A program made the position numbers and the translations under genes. Below the pieces are notes generated by a model. That model made no database searches. It was not told where the DNA came from and saw only the letters and a list, made by a program, of their open reading frames with translations. From assembly GCA_025201765.1 (NCBI GenBank), contig MU623344.1:372001-436000 (forward strand): a DNA stretch of 64,000 nt. Reading direction: 5' to 3'. This DNA is from Daldinia sp. FL1419. Lineage: Eukaryota; Ascomycota; Sordariomycetes; Xylariales; Hypoxylaceae. Of the stretch, positions 37,460 to 49,790 are shown in pieces. How positions within the stretch are numbered: position 1 is the first letter of the stretch; each line of letters begins with the position of its first letter.

Positions 37460-38452
37460 TCATCGAACGCACATCAAAGCCTGCTCGCCAAACTGCTGCT
37501 CGATGCTACCCTCTTGAACAAGCATCGATCCTATCCAGTCCCGTGCAGCTTCAACGGTTGCTGCACCGAACTTTACAACAATACATCCGCGCACGTTGGC
37601 TGCTGACCAGAGTATTTGCTTCTCCCTTTCCTCCGCTAACCTCATGGTTCGCCAACGTTCGAGCGGAGACTGAGGCGTTGCCTCGTCTTTCTCACGTGCT
37701 TCAGCGCTGCGGAAATCCCGAGCACCTAGTCGCGGTAGCGCTGCAAATTCGGATAGAAAGAAGTCACTAATAGACTTGGTCATAGGACCTCGCAAGATTA
37801 AAGTTCCCACGATAGCATGTCCATACATTGACTCTCGCAGCGTAGGAGACCCAATTGGCCTATTAGCACCATCTAAGATGATGGCGTCTCGGGCTAAAAG
37901 CCGGTCTTTGGATGTTGTGGTGTTGGAGGTAAACCACACTTCGTTACGTCCAACCCATCGACCAAGGCTCCAGTTCTCGCCTCGGGCTGTACGGCCTTGT
38001 GTAACCCAGTCTAACAAATATAGAGATGCGCCGGACGTCAGCCTGAAAATCTGTTTCTGCTCATATATGCTACTTTCAAATGGCTGGACGGGGTCCGGCA
38101 ATAGACAAAGCGCACCACCATCTTCTATCTTGACGTTCAAATTCTGCCTTGTCACGATACCTGACGCAGAAGACCGAAAAATTTTGGTGTGGCCTTGAGT
38201 AACAATGCTAAGTCTTGCGCTTGGATGCACGTCGATGGAGAGGTTAATTTGATCACCGCCAACAAGCCCTCCGCCGTATGATAAGAGAAACACTAGCACA
38301 CTCCCTGTTTCGGTGGTAGAAGCGGGTGAAATGAGTTTGAGAGGGTACTGGTATGTGATGCTCTCAATGGCGGAGGCATTGTTAGGCGATAACTTGATGA
38401 CTATCCGGCCCTCTCCGGGGAGAGACGACGACTTTGGAAACGGTGAGGTCAT
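37460..38452 (-). CDS. ureD: Urease accessory protein UreD
   Basis: A single exon of 330 residues. The UreD landmarks are SYGGGLVGGDQINLSIDV and the following VTQGHTKIFR (residues about 58-93). Further conserved blocks are DPVQPFESSIYEQKQIF and WVTQGRTARGENW. UreD (UreH) is the scaffold on which UreF and UreG assemble to deliver nickel to apo-urease in the cytosol. In fungi it is a stand-alone gene, unlike bacterial operons, and no other urease gene is seen here. The start at 38452 gives a short Ser/Pro leader before the domain and is the first ATG of the open frame. No intron is needed. Confidence 0.94.
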   Translation of the reverse strand: MTSPFPKSSSLPGEGRIVIKLSPNNASAIESITYQYPLKLISPASTTETGSVLVFLLSYGGGLVGGDQINLSIDVHPSARLSIVTQGHTKIFRSSASGIVTRQNLNVKIEDGGALCLLPDPVQPFESSIYEQKQIFRLTSGASLYLLDWVTQGRTARGENWSLGRWVGRNEVWFTSNTTTSKDRLLARDAIILDGANRPIGSPTLRESMYGHAIVGTLILRGPMTKSISDFFLSEFAALPRLGARDFRSAEAREKDEATPQSPLERWRTMRLAEEREKQILWSAANVRGCIVVKFGAATVEAARDWIGSMLVQEGSIEQQFGEQALMCVR

Positions 38453-39287
38453 CCCGTAAGTGAATTAGAATGAGAAAGATGTAAGTGTAGGGGGTTCATT
38501 TCATATTGGCGAGGGAGACGGCATCGAGGATTCGAACTGGAAGCAAATGTTCGTCATTGAGGCTTATCTTTCCGAGCTGCGTACGAGATGATAGTTACGT
38601 GATCTTGATTCTTCTAATTAGTACATAGTTAATCGCAGGGAGATATCACCTAACTCCCATATATTAATGCTGTGGTACTTAGGTAATTGTTAGGGGAATC
38701 ATTCGAGACGATGCATTTTCGTAGATTAGGTTAGAAGATCAAATAGTCATCAAGTACCTACCTAAGGTTAGGTACCTAGGCACAATGTGAGAGAGTTGCA
38801 GCGTATTCTTTTTGAGCTAATACACTTAAGAGGGGTTCAATCTTAATGGGAACTTCTATCTACCTGCTAAAACGGAGGGGTTGCAATTAAGGTACATGTA
38901 CTACGTAGGTACGCGCTACTTGGGGAGGCACGTACGCTCCCGCTAACTCGGAAAGGTGAGAAATAATATTGTATATTAGGATTCAATATTGTCAAAGTGG
39001 TATAATGCAAGTACCTAGGTACCTGAGCTGCTAAGGTAAGCCAGAAGGTAAAAGGATGGGCTCCACTTGCTAGGTAATTCTTGGAAGATTGGAATTGGGC
39101 AACTTTTGATTTTTGGCGAATCCAAACACGCTCCCCACCATTTTGACGCGCTTGAGTTGCCAAAGTTGTCAACTTGCAACTTGGAAAGCTTACCAAACGA
39201 ACATATCCCCCTTCTAATCGACATTTCCAGTAATCGCATTTATTTAATGGTGGGAATGGTCGCATCGCATTAAATCTTTAATCCCAT
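38453..39287. other. Divergent promoter region between UreD and SCC3
   Basis: Both flanking genes start here. Two TACCTAGG-type palindromes lie at 38755-38780 and 39010-39024. No gene is seen. Confidence 0.6.
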
Positions 39288-42200
39288 ATGCCACCATCTA
39301 GATTGCCCCTAATGGAAACCGACGATAATAACGCGACCTCTTCTCCCGCGTCCGTTCCCGACAATTCGCGAAGAAGATCGGGACGCGTTGTAAGAGCACC
39401 TCAGAAATTCTCACCTGAGGCGAATTCATCACAGAACGATCATGCACCATCTAAGCGAAAGAGAAGCCGCGACCGCGAAGAAGAAGAAGACGCCGAAAAT
39501 GAATCTCCGGTGGAAGATAACGATGAAGAGGAGCTTAGCGATTTAGATGATCAAGATGATAACGAAGAAGAAGAACACACTTCCAGATCTAAAAAGTCAA
39601 AATCTAAACAAAAATCGCGATCGAAAAAACCAGCAGCGAAGCGCGCAAAGGTAAACGGAAGTGCGCCAGCAGAAACGGGGACTGCTTCCCTTGCGCCCGC
39701 AGTTAGACTCCCCAACCGACCGAAGAAGACGGCAAAGGTCGTCATTGTTCATCCTGATGGAGATGGTCTTTACGGTAAGAGCTTGGCTTGAAAATATGAT
39801 TCTTTGGCAGTCCGGAAGATCCAATTTGATTATGCTAACTATCCTGCTAGCTGACGTATTTGGCTCTGGCGATTCTTCTGACGATGTCGCTGCGAACTGG
39901 TTCCAGCGCTACCAGCAAGATGATGCTAAGGCATTAACGGAAGTCATTAACTGCGTTTTACTTGCGGCAGGTTGCGAGCAACAGCTAACGGAAGACGATA
40001 TTCGAGATCCCGATAATTCTGCAAATCGATTATCAGAATTAGAAGAGGCGTATCAACAAGTGCGTTACATATATCATTCAGATCCTATTCAGTACATGGA
40101 CTAACAGGTAATTTGGCAGACAAATATTTCCGATTACCCGCTCATCTCGAGGGCGAAGAGTAGTAAAAACTTTCGCGAACTTCTAATTGGATTCTTCGAA
40201 TCTTTAATTAGTGTTTTGCACCAGACAGATGTCCTTTACAATGACGAGGATCTACTGGACAATATTCAGCGATGGGTCGGCATCATGTCGTCGTCCTCTC
40301 TGCGTCCATTTAGACATACGGCGACAACTGTAGGGTTGGCAATACTCACCTCACTAATTGAGGTGACAGAACAACTTGACGAGCGAATCACAAAGTCCAA
40401 CCAAGCTTTACAAGCCGAGTCTAATCGGCGTGGCAAAAACAAGAATCTCATCGAGAACACTAAAAAAGCTCTCGACGCTGCAAATCGAAATCGCGAATTT
40501 ATCGATAGCAGAGTCAAGGATCTTTTCGATATCGTCTTCGTTCACCGCTACCGCGATATCGACCCCAAAATCCGTGCCGAATGCGTCGAAGCTCTCGGTA
40601 CTTGGATTTGTACCCTTCCGACGGTCTACATGGCCCCTGAATACTTGCGATATCTAGGATGGCTGTTGTCGGATGTTTCTGTCTCTACCCGGATAGAAGT
40701 TCTTAAGCAGTTAGCTAGAGTATTGAAACGAGATGCGGAGAAATTGGCCCATTTCATCGACAGATTTAGGCCTCGTCTTGTCGAGATGGCTACTAGAGAC
40801 GCTGATATATCTGTCCGTGTCGCGGCGATAGGTGTTGTTGACATATTACGTGGGTCGGGTATGCTTGAGCCTGAAGAAGTCGACTCTGTGAACAAACTCC
40901 TGTTCGATTCTGAGGTCAGGATACGTAAAGCCGTCGTCGGTTTCTTTTCTGCGCTTGTTCAAGAGCTTATTGATAATAAAGTGGATGAGATTGGCGGCAA
41001 CGAAGCACTTGAGGAAGTTTTCGGAGAGCAAGATGAGGACGAATATGACTCTCTTCGGAAGGATTGGATCAATATCAAAGCTCTCGCGGAGAATCTTGCC
41101 GTATACGATGCTCAGTTGGACGAGGAGCAGGATGAGATACGGCATGGATTAGACGTGGCGGCGGACGTGGTAAACGCCAATATGCCAGACTCTCGGATTG
41201 CACTAGCAACTCAAGTGCTCTATGAGAAAATACCTGAAGTCAACAATTGGCAGATTCTTGCCGGTTATCTACTGTTTGATCACTCAACTAGTACAAAATC
41301 TAGGGCGAGTTCAAAGACTAACTCGGTTGAAGCCGCTATAAAGAAAGCCGTCGCCCCCTCGTCACGAGAAGAGGCTATTTTGCTTGAGGTTCTTGCGGCG
41401 GCTGTAAGGGAGAGCCTTATGCCGTCGGCCGAGCATGACAGGCATAAGAAAAGGGTAGGAAAGCTGGAGTTAGACGCGCAAGATGATGCCGGTATGAAGC
41501 TGGCTGCTCTAATACCTCGTCTCTTGAACAAGTTCGGATCGGACCCTTCGATGGCGGCTATCGTACTTCGGTTAGAACACTTCCTTGATCTGGAAGTATT
41601 TCAACAATTGCGTCAAAACTCAGCAACATATGACAAGCTTCTCGATGAAATCGCCACCCAATTCAACCGTCACGTTGACCAGGGGCTTCTTAACGAAGCG
41701 ACAGCGGCTTTCATCCACGCTAGGCAATACGAGGAGCTCGAGGAATTAACCGATAATAAGTTAGCAGTACTCTGGGACAACTCACTCAATTCACTGCGAA
41801 CCGTCGACAAGATTTGTGAGCTATCGGCTCGAGGTAATCTTGATCGGGCAACGCTTAATGAGCTCTCTCAAATCCTAATGAAGCTTAGTAAGCTGGCGAG
41901 CATTTCCGACTGCGTTGACGTTCTTGAAACCCCTGGAACATCAACCGATTCCGACCGACCAGCTATCAAAATTCTCATTAGTATCGTGCACCGCGGACTG
42001 CTAATAGAATCAAATGAAGCCTATGATGATCCTGAGGATGAAGCAGTTGCTTTTGCTATAAAAACTTGTCAGTTTTACTTTATGTGGAAAGTAAGGAGAT
42101 TGCGAAGCATTGTCGAGAGCAATGTGGATATCTCTGATGACGATGTTGATCAGCTGGTCCTCTTACGCAAAGACTTTGTGACGAACCTTATACAAACATT

Positions 42201-42993
42201 CTCCTCGCGAGGTTTTAATGACGATCTCCGTCTATTCGCTGTCGGCAGTGCCTGTGATCTGAGCGCGTTATTCGTTTTCCTACGACCCATAATTGAAGAC
42301 CCGTCGGGATCCAAATATAAAAAGTTGCGCCCTCTCCTCGAAGAGATGCCACCTGCTCTGGTCACCCAGGAAATCATTCCTATATTTGATGCGGCGGAAC
42401 TGGCGTACGCAAAGCGAGCCAATAAGCAACTCAACGAGCCTACGGATGATGAAGATCCTCTAGATGATGAACTACCGCCCGAGGATGATGAGGACGAGGA
42501 ACTTACGGAGCAGGAGCGTTTCGCGGCTGAACTGAAAGCCGAGAAGATCTTGTGTGAACTAACTGGCAAACTTGTCCTTGCCATTTTAGCCAAAACTATC
42601 GACCATACTGGCCCGGACGCCGGCAAGCTGCGGAAGCGGCTGAACCGCAACAAGACGAGGCTGGGAAATAACTACAGGGATATCGTAGCCTACTTAGACG
42701 AGGATCACCTTCGTGAATTGAGAGGCGGAAAGAAGAAGCCCTCAGCTAAGGCTAGAGGCAAGGAGCCCGCCAAGAAGCCTGCACTTAGCGCGGAACTAGT
42801 CATCGAGGACGACGATGACGATGATCACGTTAGGTTAGAAGATCCATTCGAGGAGGAAGCCGAGCCTGAAGAGGGAACGGTAGAGGACCTTAGACGAAGA
42901 GAACTACTAGACGATCCCATCGAAGACGACTCTGAGGAGGAGCGACCAGCGGCCGGAGAGCCCATGGAGGACGACGAAGTAATTGGGGACTAA
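39288..42993 (+). CDS. SCC3: Cohesin subunit SCC3 (STAG/Psc3)
   Basis: Three exons, 39288-39774, 39851-40059 and 40120-42993, give 1189 residues. The introns are 76 bp (phase 1) and 60 bp (phase 0), both with CTAAC branch points. The N-terminus is basic and acidic by turns and includes RRRSGRVVRAPQKFSP. A STAG-type helical region follows. The stromalin conservative domain lies at about residues 368-430, with VHRYRDIDPKIRAECVEALG and YLRYLGWLLSDVS. HEAT-like helices continue to about residue 980, and the C-terminus is strongly acidic (EEDEELTEQE, then DDDDD). Scc3 binds the kleisin Scc1 and DNA in the nucleus and is needed for sister-chromatid cohesion and loop organisation. Length matches fungal orthologues. 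A second in-frame ATG eight codons downstream is an alternative start. Confidence 0.94.
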
Positions 42994-43643
42994 TGAGCCG
43001 GCGCTGGCATGACGGGGCGGAATGACCTTACTACTTCTATTTACTACATTACATTTACATTACGCTACATTACGCCTATGTACTTACGGCTTGAACGGGA
43101 CGGCATGAATGAGCAGAACTGCGGGTAACGCCTCTAGAGCTTACACGAAACAAAATTTTCTTTTTCTTTTTCTTTTTTTCTTCTTCACCGCGTGGCGGAA
43201 GAAGAGGTGTTGCTGCGCTGCCTGATTACCTCTTTGCGAGCATAAAAAATATGAAGGTGATTAAATACGTCGGCGGTGATGGCTACTAAGGTAATTGCAC
43301 GGAGTCAGTCGGAGTCGGAGTCGGAGTCGGTGGACGATGTGATTCCCCAGGAGGGTGGCTTGTCTTGTTGTTAGATGTGTATTAATACATACTTGATTCC
43401 AGCTCTTGTTTTGATATGCATCTGTTGCGTTAAGTGAGGCTTAGGGTGGTGTTGATGGGGTGAGTGTGAATTATAGAAATATGGTAACTCGTTTGCTAGT
43501 TCGGAGCGGGAAACTTCTAGCGTCGTGAACTTACTCCCTCTGGTTGCTTGATCATAGAGATGGTTCGGATTAACAAATCTCAGTGAGAGCAATTGAATTA
43601 GCATAACGTTTGTATTATTTTACACCTATTTATTCACATCGCA
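42994..43643. other. Convergent 3' region between SCC3 and POT1
   Basis: It contains ACATTACATTTACATTACGCTACATTACG-like short repeats just after the SCC3 stop, a TTTTTC-rich tract at 43158-43182 and a GGAGTC hexamer array at 43301-43331. Terminators of both genes are expected here. No gene is seen. Confidence 0.6.
43301..43331. repeat. Hexanucleotide array, (GGAGTC)n
   Basis: About five copies of GGAGTC, with one interrupted copy (CAGTC), in the 3' space between two convergent genes. Confidence 0.85.
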
Positions 43644-45883
43644 TCAAGAGCTGATCTTCGTCCCGAACATAGCAAAAACCCTTTCCCAGCGCTTCCCCTT
43701 ACCCGCGTCCGCCTTTTTGGGATCTTCCTCGGGTACCCTAACGCCGTATTGGCGAATGCAACATGTAAACGGTTTATTTGATACCACGAAACCCCCGTGG
43801 ATGGCGCTCTGGGTTGGATGACTGCTCGGTGGCCTGGGGGGTGTGCTATCTGGGGGTTGTTGGGCGGCTACTCGTTGTATATTTTTTTGTTGGGCTTGAA
43901 GCTCTTGCTGTTTGCATTCTTCTAGGTTGCCCCAGAGCTTGAAAAGTTGCTCTCGTAAATTATTCAGGTCGTCGGGGTTTGCTCGGAGGCTGGGTATGGA
44001 TTAACATGATATGGTCTGGTGAGGTGGCTGTAGACGAATGTGTTTACTTTTGTGGAAAATGGGACGATGGGATTAACTTACTCTACTGCGTCAAGACCTG
44101 TTAACATTTCTCCCTCGGTGTTATCAACCACCACCCAGACGCTGTCGTCTTCACCTCTCTTCTTCGGATCGGCCTCCTCGAGTAGCAATGAGAATCTCCA
44201 TTCCCAGATCTTTTCTCCTCTATACCGATCCAAGGTACCTTGCTCTTCCTCTGACTCTGAATTAGAGCCACCGCTATGATCTGACAGCATATCGTACTCT
44301 GTGCTCTTCCGCCAGGCTGCAAAGTCTTCTAGCCTACGAGGTCGAAAGTCTACGACTCGAACGTTGGCGCGGTACTTGACGCAGGAAAATGGAAGCGTCA
44401 ACGTTACTTCTTGGCCGTCTACTGTCGTCGTCCAAGGTATAGGTTTCAGCATGGAAGGAATAGGAACAACTGGTTGGTCGGTGTGTTCGGATTTAACTAT
44501 TATCTCGGTTAGTTAAAGAGGTAGTCAGTGTTCGGATATGTGCAACGATCGTACTCGATTCGTTGAGACCGAGTTTTGCCTCTCGTTCTAGGTCTCGCTC
44601 TTCAACTTCCTTATAAATCTGGGCTCTTCGTTCCGAGCGTCGTATCTTCGAGAGTACACGCCCCTCCTCTATATTTTCTCCTTTCCGCTTGGTGCTTTCA
44701 TTTGCGGTAAATTTTTTCAGCTGCCTTTTCTTGGCTTTTTCGTAATCCCTTTTCCTTCTAATGGCATCCTTGAGTCGTGGGTCAATATCCTCTGGGTCGT
44801 CAACGGGAAGGATATCAACCTGGACGCCTGGATTGAAGGCGGTGCGATCTTCTCGTAAGTATCCTTCAAGATTATTGGCATTATGTCCATACTTGACTTG
44901 GATATTTCGTAATTGTATCCAGGTTCCGGTTTTAACTCGGTCACGGACGAACTCTCCATGCACACCAAAGCACGTCACCTGCAATGAGCGTTTTCCATAA
45001 GGACCGGGCCAGTTGTCGGGAGCTGGATTTTTGGTAGTGTATCCATATGGGTCTCCATCTCGGCCTACGGAGACCTTTTCGGAGTCCCACGTGAATTTGA
45101 AGAAGGCATCGTTTTCAGTATAGTCGGTGACCCACAGCGTAGATTTATCCATTTGGTCATAGGGATCCTTGACCACATTGACAATGATATCGCAGAATTG
45201 GCCATCCCGGATATCGCTAAGGAGCTTGAATTTATTCTTGACATTGCGAGATTGGTCAACTTGAATATTGAACTCGGCAGCATCTGGTAGAGTATCTTTA
45301 TTGATGGAGTGGTACAACCAGGAAACATATTCGTGCTCCTTGTCTGAGGGGCGACGATCCTTGGGCCGTAAAGGGTCCAACAAGGCCTGTTTTGCTGATT
45401 TTGGCGGATGAGGAATCCTAGTTGCCGAGTATACATGAAATACAGTCGATCGGTTGGTTAATAAAGATACTTCATTCCGATAGAACTGAACCTTGACGTA
45501 AGTCATCAATACGACATCACCGGCGTCTGGCTCCGGGATCTCGTCCCTGGGCCGGAATATAGTTATAAGTAAGCCCTTATCAGGCTCATCTTCGATGGAC
45601 TTATCGTATATGGTAAGAGAAGATTTCCAATCTTGCCCATCACGATTAGCTAGGCCTATTGGAGAGGAACTATACGCAGAATTAAGAACTCACCGGTTCC
45701 TCCGGTTTGTATAGGGGACCTGCGATCCTTGACTAAACCGAGGACATTAATAAATCTACCGGCTGGGATGGTTTCCTCAAGGATTTCCCGAATAGCACGA
45801 AACCCAGAAGGGAGTTGAGGTGCTTTATCTTGATTGGTATTACGAGAACGTGAGGCAGAGCTGGACGGCTGCCGCGAAGTCAT
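43644..45883 (-). CDS. POT1: Telomere end-binding protein POT1
   Basis: Four exons on the minus strand: 45883-45694, 45655-44555, 44496-44082 and 43989-43644, giving 683 residues. Introns 2 and 3 are 58 and 92 bp. Intron 1 is very short: 38 nt (acceptor CAATAG) or 44 nt (acceptor CCTAG), both in frame. Residues 1-150 fit the first OB fold that reads single-stranded telomeric DNA (ETIPAGRFINVLGLVKDRR, then QDWKSSLTIYD). Residues about 165-340 fit the second OB fold (POT1PC; FKLLSDIRDGQFCDIIVNVV, LWVTDYTEN). The C-terminal part resembles the shelterin-partner-binding region of fungal Pot1 (WEWRFSLLLEEA, VWVVVDNTEGEML, final PFTCCIRQYGV). POT1 caps the 3' G overhang and regulates telomerase. A basic linker (RRKRDYEKAKKRQLKKF) may be a nuclear signal. 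Confidence 0.92.
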
Positions 45884-47860
45884 GTTGGAGGATATGGGAC
45901 ATAATGGAGCGTTGCAACATTAGATGTAAAAAGATGACAAAGCACCTCTACCTTGTGGTCACCTTGTGGTCACCTTGTCGATGCCTTGAATGCATTTAGA
46001 AAGAGGTCAAAAGGGGGCCAACTACATGCATGGGTTCCAGGTTCGTAGTGAAGGGTAAAGACGAAGAACGCGTCAAGACGCGTTTGAACTTAAAGAGGTT
46101 TACGTTGTGACGCACTGTGGTGCGGTATATTGCATTAAGCCCGGTAGTATATGTACAAAAGCATAATAGCAGGCCGATCGAATCGAGGGCGCATGTACCT
46201 TCAAGTACGGTGTCACATGATAACTGGGGACTCTAACACTGCAGGTGCACACAAGTGCAGAGCGTAACTACTGTAGTGTGCTGCACCAACTAACTACCCC
46301 ACAAAATATATCCAACTATTGATAGTCACAACGCATCTTCATTCTAAACTAGCAGAATGCCGTCAAAAAGGTGCCTAACACAATAATACCTGAAGTAAAT
46401 TTTCAAAAAATTATCTTAATAAAACACAAAACTTGAATTTTATTTAGACTGCTTTTTTCCCCTGAATTATAGGATATGATTTGATTGAGGTATGGCAATA
46501 GGAAGGTGAGTTGTGTGGTAAGAGAATCAGCACTTATTTTGACGCGATTCTGACAGGTAGGTACCTACAGTGTAGGCAGATAGGTCAACATCTTATGTGT
46601 ACAATAGCTTCTTCAGGGAGAAGTCTGTCAAACATTAAATGGAACCAAATATCTCTACTTCCATATAGATGAATTTGACGCTTTGGTTCTTCGGTGCTTC
46701 ATCAAGTCCGGCGAGTGTAATTGGCCCTACTGTTACACCCATGAATCCTTAATCCAAGCTGAAAATTCACATGCAAAAATCTTACAAAGAGTTGCATAAA
46801 AAACAAGCCCAAGGTCACCATTCGCGAAAACCAAAACACGCAGATTCTATTTGATAGCTAGGTATTAGTGAAAATTTAAACACAGAGGTACCTAAGTATT
46901 TATCTATCGTGTACTTGATTGTAATCCCTTTTGGCCTCTTCAGTTGTTCTCGTCTTGTTGCTGTTGCCGTTGCCTAAAATGAAAATAGCGCCCAGCAGCA
47001 GTTACCTTCGGATATCATGGCAGCGAGCGTACCTTTCATTTAAGTAAGGTTCTGCGCCTTGTAATTTGGAAAACACTATGACATATTGTCCCGTAGAAAT
47101 GATTTTGTGTAGTTTTTGTTTATATTAAAAAAAACCCCCCAAAAACCCCCAAAAAACCAACAGACTGATTGTAATGCTTCACTCCTAATTAACTCTTTCT
47201 TTGTTTTGGTAGTTAGAGAATATAGGTATATATTACTTGCACTGACGGCAAGAACAATTCTGGGTGGCTCTCTGCTACCTTAGGCGCCTTATAACGTACA
47301 TAATCCCCTCCTTACTTGCATCCTCATAACGTACCTAATAACGTAGGTACCTAATCACGCGTGTGTACCAGTTTTACAGTGTACGTACAGTAGTACATGA
47401 TTAAGAGTATAAGAAGTGGGGTAAGTGCAGGACGCCTTGATTGATTTTGATTGGTTCATTGAGTGGCTTGAAGGGATCCCGCTAACGGGTTTGAAAGAGC
47501 GACCAAATCCATTCTAATCCAAATTCTTCTGCTGTTTCCAGCATCATAATAATTTCCCCCCCACCAACGATCAACTCTTCAACTTTTTAACTTCTTCATC
47601 TTCTCCCTCTCTACCTTTCCTCAAATTTTCTTCCCAGAGACGAGAAGAGGTGCATTTTATCCCGTCTACAAAACGGAAGCATTTAAACATCTCGCTTTTT
47701 TGCGTAATACCTCTTTTTCCCTTTTTTCTTCTTAAAATCGCAATCTCTTTCCTCAAGCCACGGGCGATCAAAATAAATCACCCCGCCTTGTCGTCCAGAT
47801 CTTTTTGCCACTGCAGCTACCAAAACCGCCTGAGACGAATAACATTTTACTGCTGCAATC
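45884..47860. other. Divergent promoter region between POT1 and importin alpha
   Basis: Near POT1 lies an 11-bp repeat (45949-45979). 47570-47860 is strongly pyrimidine-rich, consistent with the leader of a highly expressed gene. A GGTAGGTACCTAC palindrome lies at 46557-46568, and a C-rich/A-rich stretch at 47128-47157. No gene is seen. Confidence 0.6.
45949..45979 (-). repeat. 11-bp direct repeats upstream of POT1
   Basis: The unit ACCTTGTGGTC occurs twice, followed by a third partial copy (ACCTTGTCG), 65-95 bp upstream of the POT1 start codon. It could be a transcription-factor site cluster or simple duplication. Confidence 0.6.
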
Positions 47861-49790
47861 ATGGCCGACAGATTTATTCCCGAGCATCGTCGCACTAACT
47901 ACAAGGCGAAGGGCACTTTTAAGCCCGATGAATTGCGCCGCCGACGTGAGGAGCAGGCCGTCGAGATTCGCAAGGCTAAGCGAGAAGAGAACTTAGCCAA
48001 GAGACGAGGTATTGGTACTGGTGAATCGCGCCCTGGTGCGTCTTTGGGCGCCGCTCCCGACAGCGACGATGAGTCTGCTCCCACTGAGAGCCAGGTATGT
48101 TTACTGATCAAAAAAAATTTCGTCCGCTTTGTTTTTATTACCCTTTATATCCTACCTCCCACTCATTTTTTGCTTCGGCAACGGGAAGTTCCACAAGTAC
48201 CTACGCGCCCGTATTATTATTCCTTAACAATAATTGAATATTCCCCTCTCCATCCCTCTCGTGATGCTTTTTAACGCCTCAATCAAATCGTAATGCTAAC
48301 ATAACCGGCCAAATAGCTCAATGAGGACCTTCCTCAGATGGTTCAAGGCGTCTTTTCCGACCAGATCGACCTACAAATTCAGGCAACCACCAAGTTCAGG
48401 AAGCTTCTTTCTAAAGAGCGAAACCCTCCTATCGAAGAAGTCATCAAGACTGGTGTCGTGACTCGTTTTGTCGAGTTCCTTCGATCGCCTCATACCTTGG
48501 TTCAGTTCGAAGCTGCCTGGGCTTTGACCAACATCGCATCAGGAAGTGCCACCCAGACCCAGGTTGTTATTGAAGCGGGTGCAGTTCCTATCTTCGTCGA
48601 ACTGCTATCAAGCCCCGAGCCTGATGTTCGTGAACAGGCTGTCTGGGCCCTCGGTAACATTGCCGGTGACAGCCCGTCATGCCGAGACTACGTTTTAAGC
48701 TGTGGTGCCCTCAAGCCCCTTCTTAATCTACTCGGCGACAGCCGAAAGCTTAGCATGCTTCGAAATGCCACTTGGACGTTGAGCAACTTCTGCCGCGGCA
48801 AGACCCCTCAGCCTGATTGGGCTACTGTAAGTGTATAGCCCTCCCGCTTACATATCGTATTACTCGTACTAATTTACTTAGATCGCACCAGCGCTACCGG
48901 TTCTTGCTAAGTTGGTTTATTCGCTCGACGATGAAGTCTTGATCGATGCTTGCTGGGCCATTTCGTATCTTTCAGATGGATCCAACGACAAGATTCAGGC
49001 CGTGATTGAAGCTGGTATCCCGCGTCGATTGGTGGAATTACTTATGCATGCCTCCACTTCTGTGCAGACCCCCGCGCTACGATCCGTCGGCAACATTGTT
49101 ACTGGTGATGATGTTCAGACACAGGTGATAATTAACTGTGGTGCCTTATCGTGCCTTTTATCACTCCTTAGCTCCAACAAAGATGGAATTCGCAAGGAAG
49201 CCTGCTGGACCATTTCCAACATAACTGCGGGTAATTCTCAACAGATTCAGGCCGTCATCGACGCAAATATTATTCCGCCTTTGATCCACCTGCTCTCAAA
49301 CGGCGACTTGAAGACCCGTAAGGAGGCTTGTTGGGCCATTAGCAATGCTACGAGCGGTGGTCTCCATAAGCCGGAACAGATTCGATATCTGGTTGCGCAA
49401 GGGTGCATCAAGCCGCTTTGCGATCTTCTCGCGTGCCCCGACAACAAGATCATCCAGGTTGCCCTAGATGGCCTGGAGAATATCCTCAAGGTTGGTGACC
49501 TTGACAAGCAAGCAGCCGGAGAGGGTCCAGAGTCCATCAACCGTTACGCGCTGTTCATAGAGGAGTGCGGAGGCATGGAGAAGATCCACGACTGCCAGAC
49601 GAACGCCAACGAGGAGATTTACATGAAGTCTTACAACATTATTGAGAAGTACTTCTCTGACGAGGATGAGAATGCCGACGACGGCATGGCCGCCCAGACC
49701 CAAGCTAACGGTACGTTTGGTTTCGGAACCAATGGTGCGCAAGGCGGTGGTTTCAACTTTGCCAACGGCGGAGATTCAATGGATATGTAA
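47861..49790 (+). CDS. SRP1: Importin subunit alpha (karyopherin alpha)
   Basis: Three exons, 47861-48094, 48317-48826 and 48882-49790, give 550 residues. The introns are phase 0 (222 and 55 bp). Residues 1-55 form the importin-beta-binding domain, rich in basic residues (RRRREEQAVEIRKAKREENL). About ten Armadillo repeats follow, with the NLS-groove WxxxN arrays visible as AAWALTNIASG, AVWALGNIAGD, ATWTLSNFC, ACWAISYLSD, ACWTISNITAG and ACWAISNATSG. The C-terminus is acidic and then Gly/Phe-rich. The protein recognises classical nuclear-localisation signals in the cytoplasm and carries cargo into the nucleus with importin beta. It is well conserved and the length is normal. The long first intron and pyrimidine-rich leader fit a strongly expressed housekeeping gene. 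Confidence 0.97.

Noticed and set aside
38520..38560. Minus-strand GTTCGAATCC resembling a tRNA T-loop
   Set aside because: The flanking five bases do not pair into a T stem, and no acceptor, D or anticodon arms could be built.
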